11,283 nucleotides of DNA from Rhizobium sp. Q54 (GCA_945901195.1 CAMDKB010000115.1:1-11283); one strand, 5' to 3'; positions 1 through 7,483 are shown, counted from the stretch's first letter. Program-made: numbers and translations. The notes: generated from the letters alone by a model not told the origin.

Positions 1-316
1 CGGCCGGGGCTGCTGAATGGGCGGAGGCATTGATCAGCAACGTATAGCCATCAGGGTTGGCGCGCGCGACAGCCGCCGAGCCGATTGTTCCGCCTGCGCC
101 GCCCCGATTTTCCACGACGATGGGCTGGCCGAGCCTTTGGGCGAGCGCATCGGCGACAATCCGGCCAATGACATCAAGCGTCGATCCCGCAGTGAAAGGC
201 ACGATGGCGCGGATAATCTGGTTTGGCCAGGATTGCGCGCGCACGATCGCCGGCATGGCAGGCAGCGCTGTTGCTGCGCTCGTCATTTTGAGAAACTGGC
301 GCCTTGTCGTGTTCAT
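1..316 (-). CDS. TctC/Bug-family periplasmic substrate-binding protein, N-terminal part (cut by window edge)
   Basis: The first 105 codons of a tripartite tricarboxylate transporter (TTT)-type binding protein, transcribed leftwards out of the window. The N-terminus carries a near-perfect twin-arginine motif (TRRQFLK, residues 4-10), then a hydrophobic stretch and a likely cleavage site after Ala27 (IVRA|QS). After that come the typical Bug features: an IIRAIVPFTAG-like first strand and loop (about residues 33-45), an IGRIVADALAQRLGQPIVVENR-type helix and strand, a GGAGGTIGS turn and a PDGYTLL segment. Bug proteins capture small carboxylates in the periplasm. The ATG at 316 is supported by a GGGGGAG Shine-Dalgarno sequence just upstream (about 324-330, read on the minus strand). 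It is divergent from the DoxX/monooxygenase operon. No TctA/TctB membrane genes are visible, as is common for Bug paralogues. Ligand unknown. Confidence 0.9.
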   Translation of the reverse strand, partial: MNTTRRQFLKMTSAATALPAMPAIVRAQSWPNQIIRAIVPFTAGSTLDVIGRIVADALAQRLGQPIVVENRGGAGGTIGSAAVARANPDGYTLLINASAHSAAPA

Positions 317-480
317 GTTGTCGCTCCCCCTCATGCCCGCCGACGGGCGTATCCCTCAGCGCGAAACTAGGCCAGCATGCCACGGGCGGCAAGCTTGAGT
401 GAGCCCTTTCCCAAGACAATGGCTTTAGTTTAAGTTGCACATCAATCGGCTCGAAGGCCGGCAATAAGGGGCAGGGATCC
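317..480. other. Divergent intergenic region (164 bp) upstream of the Bug gene and the DoxX operon
   Basis: This gap lies between two divergent start codons, so it should hold promoters for both directions. I see no convincing pair of -35/-10 boxes. The best leftward candidate is TTGCCG, 17 nt, TAGTTT on the minus strand, and it is weak. A small hairpin, GCCCG-CCGA-CGGGC (335-348), lies in the likely leader of the leftward gene. No known operator or riboswitch was recognised. Confidence 0.5.
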
Positions 481-849
481 ATGTACGCGGGCAAGACATT
501 TCTGCAGATCATCGGGCAATTGATGATCGCCACTCTCTTTTTGGGTACGTGCGTTTCCAACGCGATCTGGAAGGAGAAGCAGCATCTGGACCGCATGGTT
601 GCGTATGATATTCCCTTTCCCCGTGCGGTGCTGTGGATTGGGTTTGCCATGCAAATGGCCGGCGGCCTGCTGGTGGCGCTGGATTGGCACACGCGCCTCG
701 GCGCAATCATCCTCATCATGTTCACCATTCTGGCTTCGGTCATTTTCCATCGTTACTGGGAAGTCGAAGACCCGTTGCGGAGGCACTTTCATGTTTCGTT
801 TCTGTTCAGCAATGTCGCCGTCATCGGCGCTCTGCTTTTGTTGATGTGA
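481..849 (+). CDS. DoxX-family small integral membrane protein
   Basis: A 122-residue, very hydrophobic protein with about four membrane segments (roughly residues 8-28, 48-66, 70-90 and 103-122). The order of features fits DoxX/DoxD-like proteins: a first helix, a charged loop (KEKQHLDRM), an MAGGLLVALDWHTRLGA-type hairpin, an aromatic FHRYWE motif (about 89-94) and a final helix after a polar HFHVSFLFSN stretch. DoxX proteins are named after a subunit of an archaeal thiosulfate:quinone oxidoreductase. In bacteria most have no assigned biochemical role, and many sit beside redox enzymes. The ATG follows a purine-rich GGGGCAGGGA stretch. The stop codon is 10 nt before the FAD monooxygenase start, so the two are almost certainly co-transcribed. 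A role in membrane redox or substrate delivery is only suggested by context. Confidence 0.8.
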   Translation: MYAGKTFLQIIGQLMIATLFLGTCVSNAIWKEKQHLDRMVAYDIPFPRAVLWIGFAMQMAGGLLVALDWHTRLGAIILIMFTILASVIFHRYWEVEDPLRRHFHVSFLFSNVAVIGALLLLM

Positions 850-859
850 GGGTTCCCAC

Positions 860-2098
860 ATGAAAGCGCTCATCATCGGCGGCGGCATCGGTGGACTTGT
901 TACGGCCCTGGAACTGAACAAGCTTGGCCTGGAAGCACATGTGTTTGAAAGCGTCGGCGAGGTTAAACCGCTCGGCGTCGGGATCAATCTGTTGCCCCAT
1001 TGTGTGCGGTGTCTGGATGCGCTCGGCGCGCTCAGCCGTCTTGAAGCCATCGGCATTCCAACGGCAGATCATGCCTATTACACAAACCGCGGACAAAGGG
1101 TTTGGGGTGAACCGCGCGGGCTGGCCGCAGGTTACAAATGGCCGCAGTTCGGCATTCATCGTGGCGAATTGCAGGTCGCGCTGATGGATCTGGCGCGCGA
1201 GAAATTGCCCGCCGGACATATTCATACGGGCTACCATCTGGCGGGATTTGAGGAAAAGTCCGGCGGCAAAATCGTCGCGTCTTTCATCGACAGGCGCAGC
1301 GGCGCAAAGCTGGAGGATGTGGAAGGCGATGTCCTGATCGCCGCCGATGGAATTCATTCCACCGTGCGTGCAAAATTTTATCCGGAAGAAGGACCTCCGA
1401 AATGGAACGGCGCCATCATCTGGCGCAGCGCCAGTATAGCAAAGCCATTTCTTTCCGGGCGCACGCAACTTGGCATCGGCGGACGCCAGACATTTATCAC
1501 CTATCCGGTGTCCAAACATGAAGAAGACAAGGGCAGCGGCTTGATCAATTGGGCCGCGCGTTTCTTTGTTGATACATCCAAAGGATTTGCACGCGAGGAC
1601 TGGAACAGGGAAGGCCGCTTCGAGGACTTTCTGCCACGCTATGAAAACTGGCGTTTCGATTTCCTCGATGTGCCCGCGCTTATCGAAAAAGCAGAAAAGG
1701 TATGGGAGTTTCCCATGGTGGATCGCGATCCCCTGCCGCGCTGGACCTTTGGCCGCGCAACGCTGCTTGGCGATGCCGCCCATCCCATGTATCCGCTGGG
1801 CTCCAATGGCGCCTCACAGGCGATCCTTGATGCGCGCTCACTTGCGCAGGCGATTTCGGACCTTGGCGATATCGATGCGGCTCTTGCCCGCTATGAAGAT
1901 GAACGGCGCGGACCCACGGGGAATATCGTGTTGCGCAATCGCACCGGCGGGCCGGAAGTCGTCATTCGCATGGCCGAAGAGCGAGCGCCTGATGGTTTCA
2001 AGTCGATCGAAGACGTAATTCCGCGCGAGGAGCTTGAGAGGATATCGGCCAATTACAAACAGCTTGCGCGTTTTGATATTGCAAGCGTCAATGCATGA
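860..2098 (+). CDS. PhzS-like FAD-dependent aromatic monooxygenase (class A flavoprotein hydroxylase)
   Basis: A 412-residue single-component flavoprotein hydroxylase, expected to insert oxygen into an aromatic ring using NAD(P)H and O2 in the cytoplasm. All three family fingerprints are visible: the GxGxxG dinucleotide motif (Gly7, Gly9, Gly12) with the ribose-binding Glu30; the DG motif (Asp163-Gly164 in IAADGIHSTVR); and the GD motif (Gly304-Asp305 in LLGDAAHPMYPLGSNGASQA). Several stretches, notably GVGIN after residue 38, QFGIHRGELQ and PMVDRDPLPRW, closely match what I recall of Pseudomonas PhzS (5-methylphenazine-1-carboxylate 1-monooxygenase). No phenazine biosynthesis genes are here, so a catabolic substrate such as a hydroxy- or N-heteroaromatic acid is likelier. 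A GAGGG ribosome site overlaps the stop of the DoxX gene. Length is normal for the family and no key residue is missing. The exact substrate cannot be inferred. Confidence 0.9.
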   Translation: MKALIIGGGIGGLVTALELNKLGLEAHVFESVGEVKPLGVGINLLPHCVRCLDALGALSRLEAIGIPTADHAYYTNRGQRVWGEPRGLAAGYKWPQFGIHRGELQVALMDLAREKLPAGHIHTGYHLAGFEEKSGGKIVASFIDRRSGAKLEDVEGDVLIAADGIHSTVRAKFYPEEGPPKWNGAIIWRSASIAKPFLSGRTQLGIGGRQTFITYPVSKHEEDKGSGLINWAARFFVDTSKGFAREDWNREGRFEDFLPRYENWRFDFLDVPALIEKAEKVWEFPMVDRDPLPRWTFGRATLLGDAAHPMYPLGSNGASQAILDARSLAQAISDLGDIDAALARYEDERRGPTGNIVLRNRTGGPEVVIRMAEERAPDGFKSIEDVIPREELERISANYKQLARFDIASVNA

Positions 2099-2136
2099 GG
2101 CGCCTTGTATAAGCTGAAACGCTTGGAGATATCGCC

Positions 2137-3156
2137 ATGCTCACACGCCGCACTTTTGTTCAAAGCGCATTGATGGCATCTTTGTCAGCGCCTGCTCTTG
2201 CGCAACCGGCTGATGGCCTGCTGCTCGTGCGCTATGCCTCTGTCGGCGGCGGCACGGATGTGGGATTATTCCTCGCGGAGGAAAACGGTTTCTTCAGGGA
2301 TGAGGGCGTGCGCGTTGATATGCAGCGCATTCCCAATATACCAAATCTCGTAACTGCGCTGGCGACAGAACAGCTGGATGCGGCGGGCATTCCCATCGCG
2401 CCGGGCCTCTTTGCGGCGGCGCGGCGCGGCGTCAATCTGCGCTTTGTGGGCGACAAGCAAAGCCTGCGCAAAGGCATTTCGGCAACGCGCCTGCTTGTGC
2501 GGGCGCAAAGCTGGAAAGGCGATGAAGCCTCGACACTGCAGGGCTTGCGCGGCAAGCCGATTGCCGGACCGGGCCGAACATCCATCGGCTATTACCTGGT
2601 TGCACAGATATTGAAGAAGCACGGCATGAAACTCGACGATGTGAATTTCGTCGAACTGCAATTGCCCAGCATGGTTCCAGCCATGACCAATGGCGCAATT
2701 GAAGCCTGCATCATCATAGATCCATTTATGGCGCAGGCCTTGCGCAGCGGGCTGGCCAGAGTTCTGTCAGATCTCACAGAATTCGTGCCGCCGGGTGGAA
2801 CGATTGTGCCACTCATTTACAGCGAGAAATTTACGCGGGATAGAAAGGCTGCTCAGGGCTTCATGAATGCCTATATGCGTGGCGTGCGCCTCTACAACGA
2901 TGCGATCTGCCCGGGAGGTGATCGCAGAAAATCCGTTGAAGTGATTGCCCGGCGCATGGGCGCTGAAGTGGCGCTCATCGAACAGAGCGCCGACATAGGT
3001 CTAGACCCCGATCAAAAGCTCGACGCCAGCTTTCTGTCGACATTGCAGGATTTTTTCGTTGAACAAAAATTGCTCGACCAGCCAGCAGATCTTGGCAAGC
3101 TGGTCGATGATTCTTTCGCCGAAGAAGTGTTGAAGAAGTTTGGCGCTTATAAGTAA
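2137..3156 (+). CDS. NMT1/TauA-type ABC transporter substrate-binding protein, Tat-exported
   Basis: A 339-residue periplasmic binding protein of the NMT1/THI5-like/SsuA-TauA superfamily. The N-terminus has a twin-arginine motif (TRRTFVQ, residues 3-9) and a likely cleavage site after Ala22 (PALA|QP). The mature protein shows the expected pattern: DVGLFLAEENGFFRDEGV (a binding protein 'GLFxAxExGxFxxxG' segment, about 41-58), ALATEQLDAAG, then AGPGRTSIGYYLVAQIL at the second-domain strand-loop-helix. Relatives bind sulfonates, nitrate, pyrimidine precursors or aromatic carboxylates and hand them to an ABC permease. No permease or ATPase follows, since the next feature is a repeat and then a convergent operon. 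A GGAGAT ribosome site lies at 2124-2129. The 38-nt gap after the FAD monooxygenase suggests the same transcript, so its ligand may be that enzyme's substrate (inference). Confidence 0.87.
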   Translation: MLTRRTFVQSALMASLSAPALAQPADGLLLVRYASVGGGTDVGLFLAEENGFFRDEGVRVDMQRIPNIPNLVTALATEQLDAAGIPIAPGLFAAARRGVNLRFVGDKQSLRKGISATRLLVRAQSWKGDEASTLQGLRGKPIAGPGRTSIGYYLVAQILKKHGMKLDDVNFVELQLPSMVPAMTNGAIEACIIIDPFMAQALRSGLARVLSDLTEFVPPGGTIVPLIYSEKFTRDRKAAQGFMNAYMRGVRLYNDAICPGGDRRKSVEVIARRMGAEVALIEQSADIGLDPDQKLDASFLSTLQDFFVEQKLLDQPADLGKLVDDSFAEEVLKKFGAYK

Positions 3157-3295
3157 TAAATGTCAGACAGCAATCCGCGGGACGTCATCCCGGAAAGTCG
3201 CACAGCGATTTATCCGGGACCGCGGGTAGTAAGCCTTGATAATACAACGGTGCCGGATCGGCTACGCCGCCCGGGATGACATGCACCAACTATTC
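3157..3295. other. Convergent intergenic region (139 bp) between the two operons
   Basis: This is the gap between the convergent stop codons of the NMT1-type binding protein and the crotonase. It is almost filled by the palindromic repeat annotated separately. I see no conventional terminator with a T-tract, so the repeat's hairpins are the only candidates for ending transcription from both sides. Confidence 0.6.
3184..3280. repeat. Compound palindromic intergenic repeat (REP/MITE-like)
   Basis: The element is bounded by a perfect 10-bp inverted repeat: GTCATCCCGG at 3184-3193 and CCGGGATGAC at 3271-3280. Inside are two further hairpins. The left one pairs TCCCGGA (3188-3194) with TCCGGGA (3213-3219), with a nested TCGC-ACA-GCGA (3198-3208). 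The right one is CGGC-TAC-GCCG (3259-3269) flanked by CCGG on both sides. This two-hairpin design with GTCATCCCGG ends resembles short interspersed palindromic repeats common in Hyphomicrobiales genomes. Family membership is recalled and could not be checked. Its position between converging operons suggests it may serve as a bidirectional transcription stop or RNA 3'-end stabiliser. Confidence 0.7.
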
Positions 3296-4036
3296 CTAAT
3301 GTTTTCCGCCGCCGCGCTTGATCTCGCTGGATGAGTTGACCACCGCGTGCAGGTTGCGCGCATAGTCGACTGCGGCCGGCACATCCATTGTCATTGCGCG
3401 CTTGAGATAATCCTTCACGCCTTCTGTCGCGATGGCGGGGGCGGAAATCATCTTGGCGCACAGGGCTTCAACACGCGCATCAAGTTCAGCAGCGGGCACT
3501 GCATCGCTCACCAGCCCGAAGCTAATGGCGCGTTCGGCAGAAACGCGGGCTGCTGAATGCACCATATAGGTGATGCCTTTGCGGGTGGCCCGGTCGATCA
3601 GCGAAGACAGCACCATCGTCGGCAGGATGTTGTGCTCCATTTCGTTGATCTGGAAAATGGCGTCATCGGCGGCAATCGTGATGTCTGAGACTGACGCCAT
3701 CGAGCAGCCAAATCCAATCGCCTGACCACGCACTTTGGCGATCACGGGAACGCGGCAATAGCGAATGGCGGCGTAGCAATCGAACACGACATCAGCCTGC
3801 CTGCGCCGGTCGAGCGCTTCGCTGGTTGCAGCAGTGCGGCGGCTATGGTTCGCACGTCCCTTGCAGAAGTCCTTGCCCGCGCCGGTCAGAACGACGAGGC
3901 GCGCGCGTTCATGTGCAGTATTCAACGCTGCCGTCATCTCTGCCGCCATATCGTCGGTGGCCGCATTGCCGTGATCGGGACGATTGAGCGTGACGCGCAG
4001 AATATCGCCATCGAGTTCGCAAAGTAGATCACTCAT
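3296..4036 (-). CDS. Enoyl-CoA hydratase/isomerase (crotonase) family protein, atypical active site
   Basis: A 246-residue crotonase-fold protein. Family landmarks: VTLNRPDHGNA (residues 15-25), the first oxyanion loop GKDFCKGR (54-61), the second oxyanion turn GQAIGFGCSMASVSDITIAADDAIF (104-128) and NEMEHNILP (131-139). Aligned by eye to rat enoyl-CoA hydratase, the Glu164 equivalent is retained (Glu132), but the Glu144 position is Ser112, and the usual Ala in the FxxGAD loop is Lys59. Single-glutamate crotonases often act as isomerases or on unusual CoA thioesters, so a plain hydratase assignment is unsafe. The ATG at 4036 was chosen because it overlaps the preceding stop as ATGA, with AAAGGA about 8 nt upstream; an in-frame extension to 4159 has no family match. 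Last gene of the minus-strand operon, translationally coupled to the molybdenum hydroxylase gene. Confidence 0.87.
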   Translation of the reverse strand: MSDLLCELDGDILRVTLNRPDHGNAATDDMAAEMTAALNTAHERARLVVLTGAGKDFCKGRANHSRRTAATSEALDRRRQADVVFDCYAAIRYCRVPVIAKVRGQAIGFGCSMASVSDITIAADDAIFQINEMEHNILPTMVLSSLIDRATRKGITYMVHSAARVSAERAISFGLVSDAVPAAELDARVEALCAKMISAPAIATEGVKDYLKRAMTMDVPAAVDYARNLHAVVNSSSEIKRGGGKH

Positions 4037-6399
4037 TTCATGCTTCCTTTGTGCTGGGTTTGTGATTTCGATCTCGAATCCTGAATCGCCTGCCAGACTC
4101 GGAAGGCGGTTGCGGGCATCTCGATATGTTCGACGCCATAGTCTTTCAAGGCGTCGCAAAGCGCGTTGATAAGTGCTGCAGGCGAGGGCACCGTGCCACC
4201 TTCACCGCCCGAACGCACGCCGAGGCGGTTGGTGGGAGAGGGAAATTCGGAGATGTGCACATCAAAGGAAGGAACATTGTCTGCGCGGGGAATTGCATAA
4301 TCCATGAATGAGCCCGCTATCAATTGTCCTGCCGGTTCATAGGCGCACAGCTCGCTCATGGCTTGCCCCAGACCCTGGGTTATCGCGCCATGGGTCTGTC
4401 CGTGCATGATCATGGGATTGACGCATGTGCCGACATCATCAACAGCGCTATAGCGAATGATTTCATACTCACCCGTATCTGGATCGACTTCGACTTCGCA
4501 GACATGCGCGCCATAAGGATAGCCAGCCTCCTTGATGGTATCGTCGCATATGCCTGTCAGTGGTCCACGCAAATCATCGGGAAGATCGTTTTTTGCAATC
4601 GCCGCGCGCGCGAGATCGAAGAGATCAAGCCCGTTGGAATTGCCAGCGCTGAAAAAACGGCCGTCTTCGAAGCGCAGACTTTCTGCAGGCTGTTCGAACA
4701 CATGCGCAGCAATGCGCCGCGCCCGCGCGAGAATGTCGTCTGTCGCTTTGGCCACGACGATGCCGATAATGCGCATGGAACGGCCAGATTGCGTGCCGCC
4801 GCCAAATTCAACACGATCTGTGTCGCCCTGAATGAAGTTGATGCTCTCCAGCGGAACGCCAAGCCAGTCGGTCAGCAATTGCGCAAAGCTGGTTTCATGG
4901 CCCTGGCCGCTGGAGAGTGTGCCAACGGTATAGTCCACATGCCCATCAGGATGAACGGTGATTTCGGTGCGCTCGCGCATGACGCCGGTGGTGATTTCGA
5001 TGTAGTTGGCAAAGCCGATGCCGCGCAACCGCCCTGTCTTGGCGGCCTTTTTTCGGCGCTTTTCGAAGCCTGCCGCCTTCCCCATATCGAGCGCCTTGTC
5101 GAAACAGCCGCGATAATTGCCGCCATCGTAAGTCAGCGTTAGTGGATTGGCGTAAAAAGCGCCCGAGGAATCGATGAGATTGCGGTGGCGTATGTCAATT
5201 CTGTCGAGCCCGGTGCGCCGTGCCGCGATATCCAGCAGACGTTCGATAACGAATATGGCTTCTGGCCGCCCGGCGCCGCGATACGAATTCGTCGGCACTG
5301 TATTGGTGAGAACGGCGCGCGCACGCACGTGCGCTGCGGGCACATCATAGATGCTGGTCATGATGCCTGCGCTCTTGATGAGCGATACCAGGCTCACCGT
5401 ATGAGCGCCGATATTGCCTGTATTGATTGAGCGGAAAGCGAGGATCTTGCCATGGCTGTCGAGCGCCAGTTCGGCCTTGGCGGTCATGTCACGGCCCTGA
5501 TAATCTGTCGCAAAGGCTTCCGTGCGTTCGCAGGTCCATTTGACCGGTCGGCCCGTGCGCCGCGCGGCCCAAGCGCAGAGCGCAAATTCAGGATAGATCG
5601 CGTTGCGAGTGCCGAAATTGCCACCTATATCGCGGGCGACAACGCGGATGACGCTTTCCTCGACGTTGAGGATGCGCGCGAGCTCACCCTTCTGGCGGTT
5701 GGTGCCGCCCGAGCCCGCATAGAGCGTGTAGCGCTGGGTTCTGGAGTCGTATTTGGCGACAGCCGCGCGCGGCTCAAGTGGCAGGCCCGTCACGCGCTGA
5801 AGCCATGTGTCGAGCGTGATGATGTGCGCAGCGCTTGCAAAGGCTGCTTGCGTGGCTGCCACGTCCCCCACTTCTGCATCGACACAGAGATTGCCCGGCG
5901 CATTGGCCCAGATGTTTTCCGCAGCTTCAGCGTCAGCCGTGAGCGTGTTGGCGGGGAGCAACTCGTAGGCAACGTCTATCAGTTCGCCCGCGTTGCGTGC
6001 AGCGTCCAGTGTCTCAGCGATGACAAATACAATTCCTTCGCCGACATAACGCACCTTTTCCAAAGGCAAGGGCAGATAGGGCGTGAGGACGGCTTCGCCG
6101 CCGGGCAGGGCGGTCATCACAACGTCTGGAGCATCAGTGAGACGCGGACGGTGGGGCGCAGGGTTGAGACCATCGGCCTGCATCTCCTTCGCCGTCAAAA
6201 TCGCTACCACATCAGGCGCAACAGCCGCGCGGCTTACGTTCATGGAAGTGATGCGTGCATGGGGATGGGGAGAGCGCACCACATAGCCGTAGGCTTGCCC
6301 GGGCAGATTGAAGTCGTCGCTATATGCGCCTGCGCCCGTGATCAGCCGCTGGTCTTCCCGGCGCAGGACGGGCTCGCCGATTTTGGGCTTCTGCATCAT
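4033..6399 (-). CDS. CoxL-like (form II) xanthine dehydrogenase family molybdopterin-binding subunit
   Basis: A 788-residue large subunit of a molybdenum hydroxylase, full family length. The N-terminal domain (IGEPVLRREDQRLITGAGAYSDD, then about residues 20-150) is the aldehyde oxidase/xanthine dehydrogenase a/b hammerhead. The rest binds the molybdenum-pterin cofactor. Visible motifs: GGNFG (259-263), SYRGAGR (372-378), GQGHET (498-503) and SGGEGG with the probable catalytic base Glu733. SYRGAGR corresponds to the AYRGAGR of 'form II' CoxL homologues rather than the AYxCSFR of true CO dehydrogenase, so CO oxidation is not expected. Hydroxylation of an N-heteroaromatic, aldehyde or carboxylate substrate with water as oxygen source is likelier. 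The partner [2Fe-2S] and FAD subunits are not adjacent. The start lies 2 nt after the TctC stop, and the stop overlaps the crotonase start by 4 nt. Tandem ATGs (6399 and 6396) leave the exact start open by one codon. Confidence 0.93.
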   Translation of the reverse strand: MMQKPKIGEPVLRREDQRLITGAGAYSDDFNLPGQAYGYVVRSPHPHARITSMNVSRAAVAPDVVAILTAKEMQADGLNPAPHRPRLTDAPDVVMTALPGGEAVLTPYLPLPLEKVRYVGEGIVFVIAETLDAARNAGELIDVAYELLPANTLTADAEAAENIWANAPGNLCVDAEVGDVAATQAAFASAAHIITLDTWLQRVTGLPLEPRAAVAKYDSRTQRYTLYAGSGGTNRQKGELARILNVEESVIRVVARDIGGNFGTRNAIYPEFALCAWAARRTGRPVKWTCERTEAFATDYQGRDMTAKAELALDSHGKILAFRSINTGNIGAHTVSLVSLIKSAGIMTSIYDVPAAHVRARAVLTNTVPTNSYRGAGRPEAIFVIERLLDIAARRTGLDRIDIRHRNLIDSSGAFYANPLTLTYDGGNYRGCFDKALDMGKAAGFEKRRKKAAKTGRLRGIGFANYIEITTGVMRERTEITVHPDGHVDYTVGTLSSGQGHETSFAQLLTDWLGVPLESINFIQGDTDRVEFGGGTQSGRSMRIIGIVVAKATDDILARARRIAAHVFEQPAESLRFEDGRFFSAGNSNGLDLFDLARAAIAKNDLPDDLRGPLTGICDDTIKEAGYPYGAHVCEVEVDPDTGEYEIIRYSAVDDVGTCVNPMIMHGQTHGAITQGLGQAMSELCAYEPAGQLIAGSFMDYAIPRADNVPSFDVHISEFPSPTNRLGVRSGGEGGTVPSPAALINALCDALKDYGVEHIEMPATAFRVWQAIQDSRSKSQTQHKGSMK

Positions 6400-6401
6400 G
6401 G

Positions 6402-7445
6402 CTATTCACGCGCCTTGCGCGCACGCTCAAGCAATTCGGGAGAAAGTCCATCGAAGCGGCGCACAAATTCCTGCAGGTCGCCGCCAGACATCGGATCGAA
6501 CTCCGCATTGGTCTTTTCGATTTCCCGGAGAAATTGCGGGTCTTTCAGCATGCCGTCAAAGCCGCGCCGTAGAATGGCGACAATCTCGGCATTCATGGCT
6601 GGTGGCGCGATGAAGGCGCGGCCGATATCGCCACCGCTAGAGTAAAATGCGAGAATTTGCTTGTCGTCTTCCGAACGCCCGGCCTCCACAAGCGCCGGCA
6701 CATCGGGAAGATCCTTGTGCCGCGATGTCGTGAATTGCACGGCGATATTGATGAGCTTGTCGCGCAGCAATTCGTTGCGCCTCACCTTGATCGTATTCCA
6801 CGAGGTGAAAGCGCCCTCGGTTTCGCCGCGCTCCATGGCCAGCATCATTGGCGTTGCACTTTGATACCCGCCGATGATCTGGAGTTTTGTGCCGCCGATA
6901 GAGTTGAGGATTTTCCAGTAATCATGCGCCGAAGACCCTGGCGACGTTGCCGACACCGGCACGGAAAACTGGCGCGCATCCTCGATGCTCTTCACTTTCG
7001 ACGTATGCCAGAACAGGCCAATCTCGACACTCGACGTCATGCGGCCGATATAATTGAACTTGCTGGCTTCATAGTTCACACCGGACATGCCCAGTTTATC
7101 GGAGACCGCGATCTGTTGTGAAGAAATGGCGATGGCCGTGCCGTCTTTCGGCGCCGCGCTGTAAAGGAAACCGATCAGGCGAAAGCCCGAAGCGCCGGGC
7201 ATGTTTTGCGGCACGAGCTTGGGATTGCCCGGTAGATGAGCGCCCATGTAACGGGCCAGCATGCGACCGTAGAAATCATAGCTGCCGCCGGCATCATAGC
7301 CGATATAGACATTGATGGTTTTGTTCTTGAATTCGTCGCCCGCGGCATTTGCAAAACCAGAAATGAACAGTGCAGCCGCAACTGCGCTGGCAAAAGCGCC
7401 AGCCCGTTTTCGGGCAGCATTGGAACGCCACCGCAAAATGCTCAA
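6402..7445 (-). CDS. TctC-type periplasmic substrate-binding protein (TTG start)
   Basis: A 347-residue binding protein of the TTT/TctC superfamily. A basic N-terminus and hydrophobic core are followed by a likely Sec cleavage site after Ala34 (FANA|AG). The mature part begins with the subgroup signature: FKNKTINVYIGYDAGGSYD (about 39-57), HLPGNPKLVPQNMPGASG, and APKDGTAI. A late KDLPDVPALVEAG segment matches the conserved PxxPxxxExG-like loop. The codon at 7445 is TTG, not ATG; it is supported by a GGGAGG ribosome site at 7451-7456 (minus strand) five nucleotides upstream and by a sensible signal peptide. It lies 38 nt after the pseudo-protease and 2 nt before the molybdenum hydroxylase, so it probably delivers that enzyme's substrate or its precursor. 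The same subgroup recurs at 11001. No membrane transporter subunits are present. Confidence 0.9.
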   Translation of the reverse strand: MSILRWRSNAARKRAGAFASAVAAALFISGFANAAGDEFKNKTINVYIGYDAGGSYDFYGRMLARYMGAHLPGNPKLVPQNMPGASGFRLIGFLYSAAPKDGTAIAISSQQIAVSDKLGMSGVNYEASKFNYIGRMTSSVEIGLFWHTSKVKSIEDARQFSVPVSATSPGSSAHDYWKILNSIGGTKLQIIGGYQSATPMMLAMERGETEGAFTSWNTIKVRRNELLRDKLINIAVQFTTSRHKDLPDVPALVEAGRSEDDKQILAFYSSGGDIGRAFIAPPAMNAEIVAILRRGFDGMLKDPQFLREIEKTNAEFDPMSGGDLQEFVRRFDGLSPELLERARKARE

Positions 7446-7450
7446 ATTTG

Positions 7451-7456
7451 CCTCCC
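7451..7456 (-). promoter_or_regulatory. Shine-Dalgarno sequence fixing the TTG start of the TctC-type gene
   Basis: On the minus strand this reads GGGAGG and is followed by CAAAT and then the TTG at 7445. It is one of the strongest ribosome sites in the window. It supports the non-ATG start, because no in-frame ATG nearby would retain the complete signal peptide. Confidence 0.75.
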
Positions 7457-7483
7457 GATTGTTTTCTTTATGGCGCTGCTATG

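Noticed and set aside
420..440. Sigma-54-like TGGC...TTGCA in front of the DoxX gene
   Set aside because: The GG and GC are about 14 nt apart; sigma-54 promoters need a fixed 10-nt spacing.
821..1783. A 320-codon minus-strand frame opposite the FAD monooxygenase
   Set aside because: The plus-strand frame carries all three flavoprotein motifs; this one shows no family features.
4037..4159. Upstream in-frame extension of the crotonase to 287 residues
   Set aside because: The added residues are Arg-rich, match nothing in the family and overlap the end of the Mo subunit. The ATGA overlap start with AAAGGA upstream is far better.
4324..5142. A 272-codon plus-strand frame opposite the Mo hydroxylase
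   Set aside because: No family features, and it overlaps a confidently assigned coding region.
5452..6645. A 397-codon open frame on the plus strand opposite the molybdenum hydroxylase
   Set aside because: It is antisense to a gene with clear family motifs, is rich in Arg/Ala/Gly without any recognisable domain and has no ribosome site. It is a shadow frame typical of GC-rich DNA.
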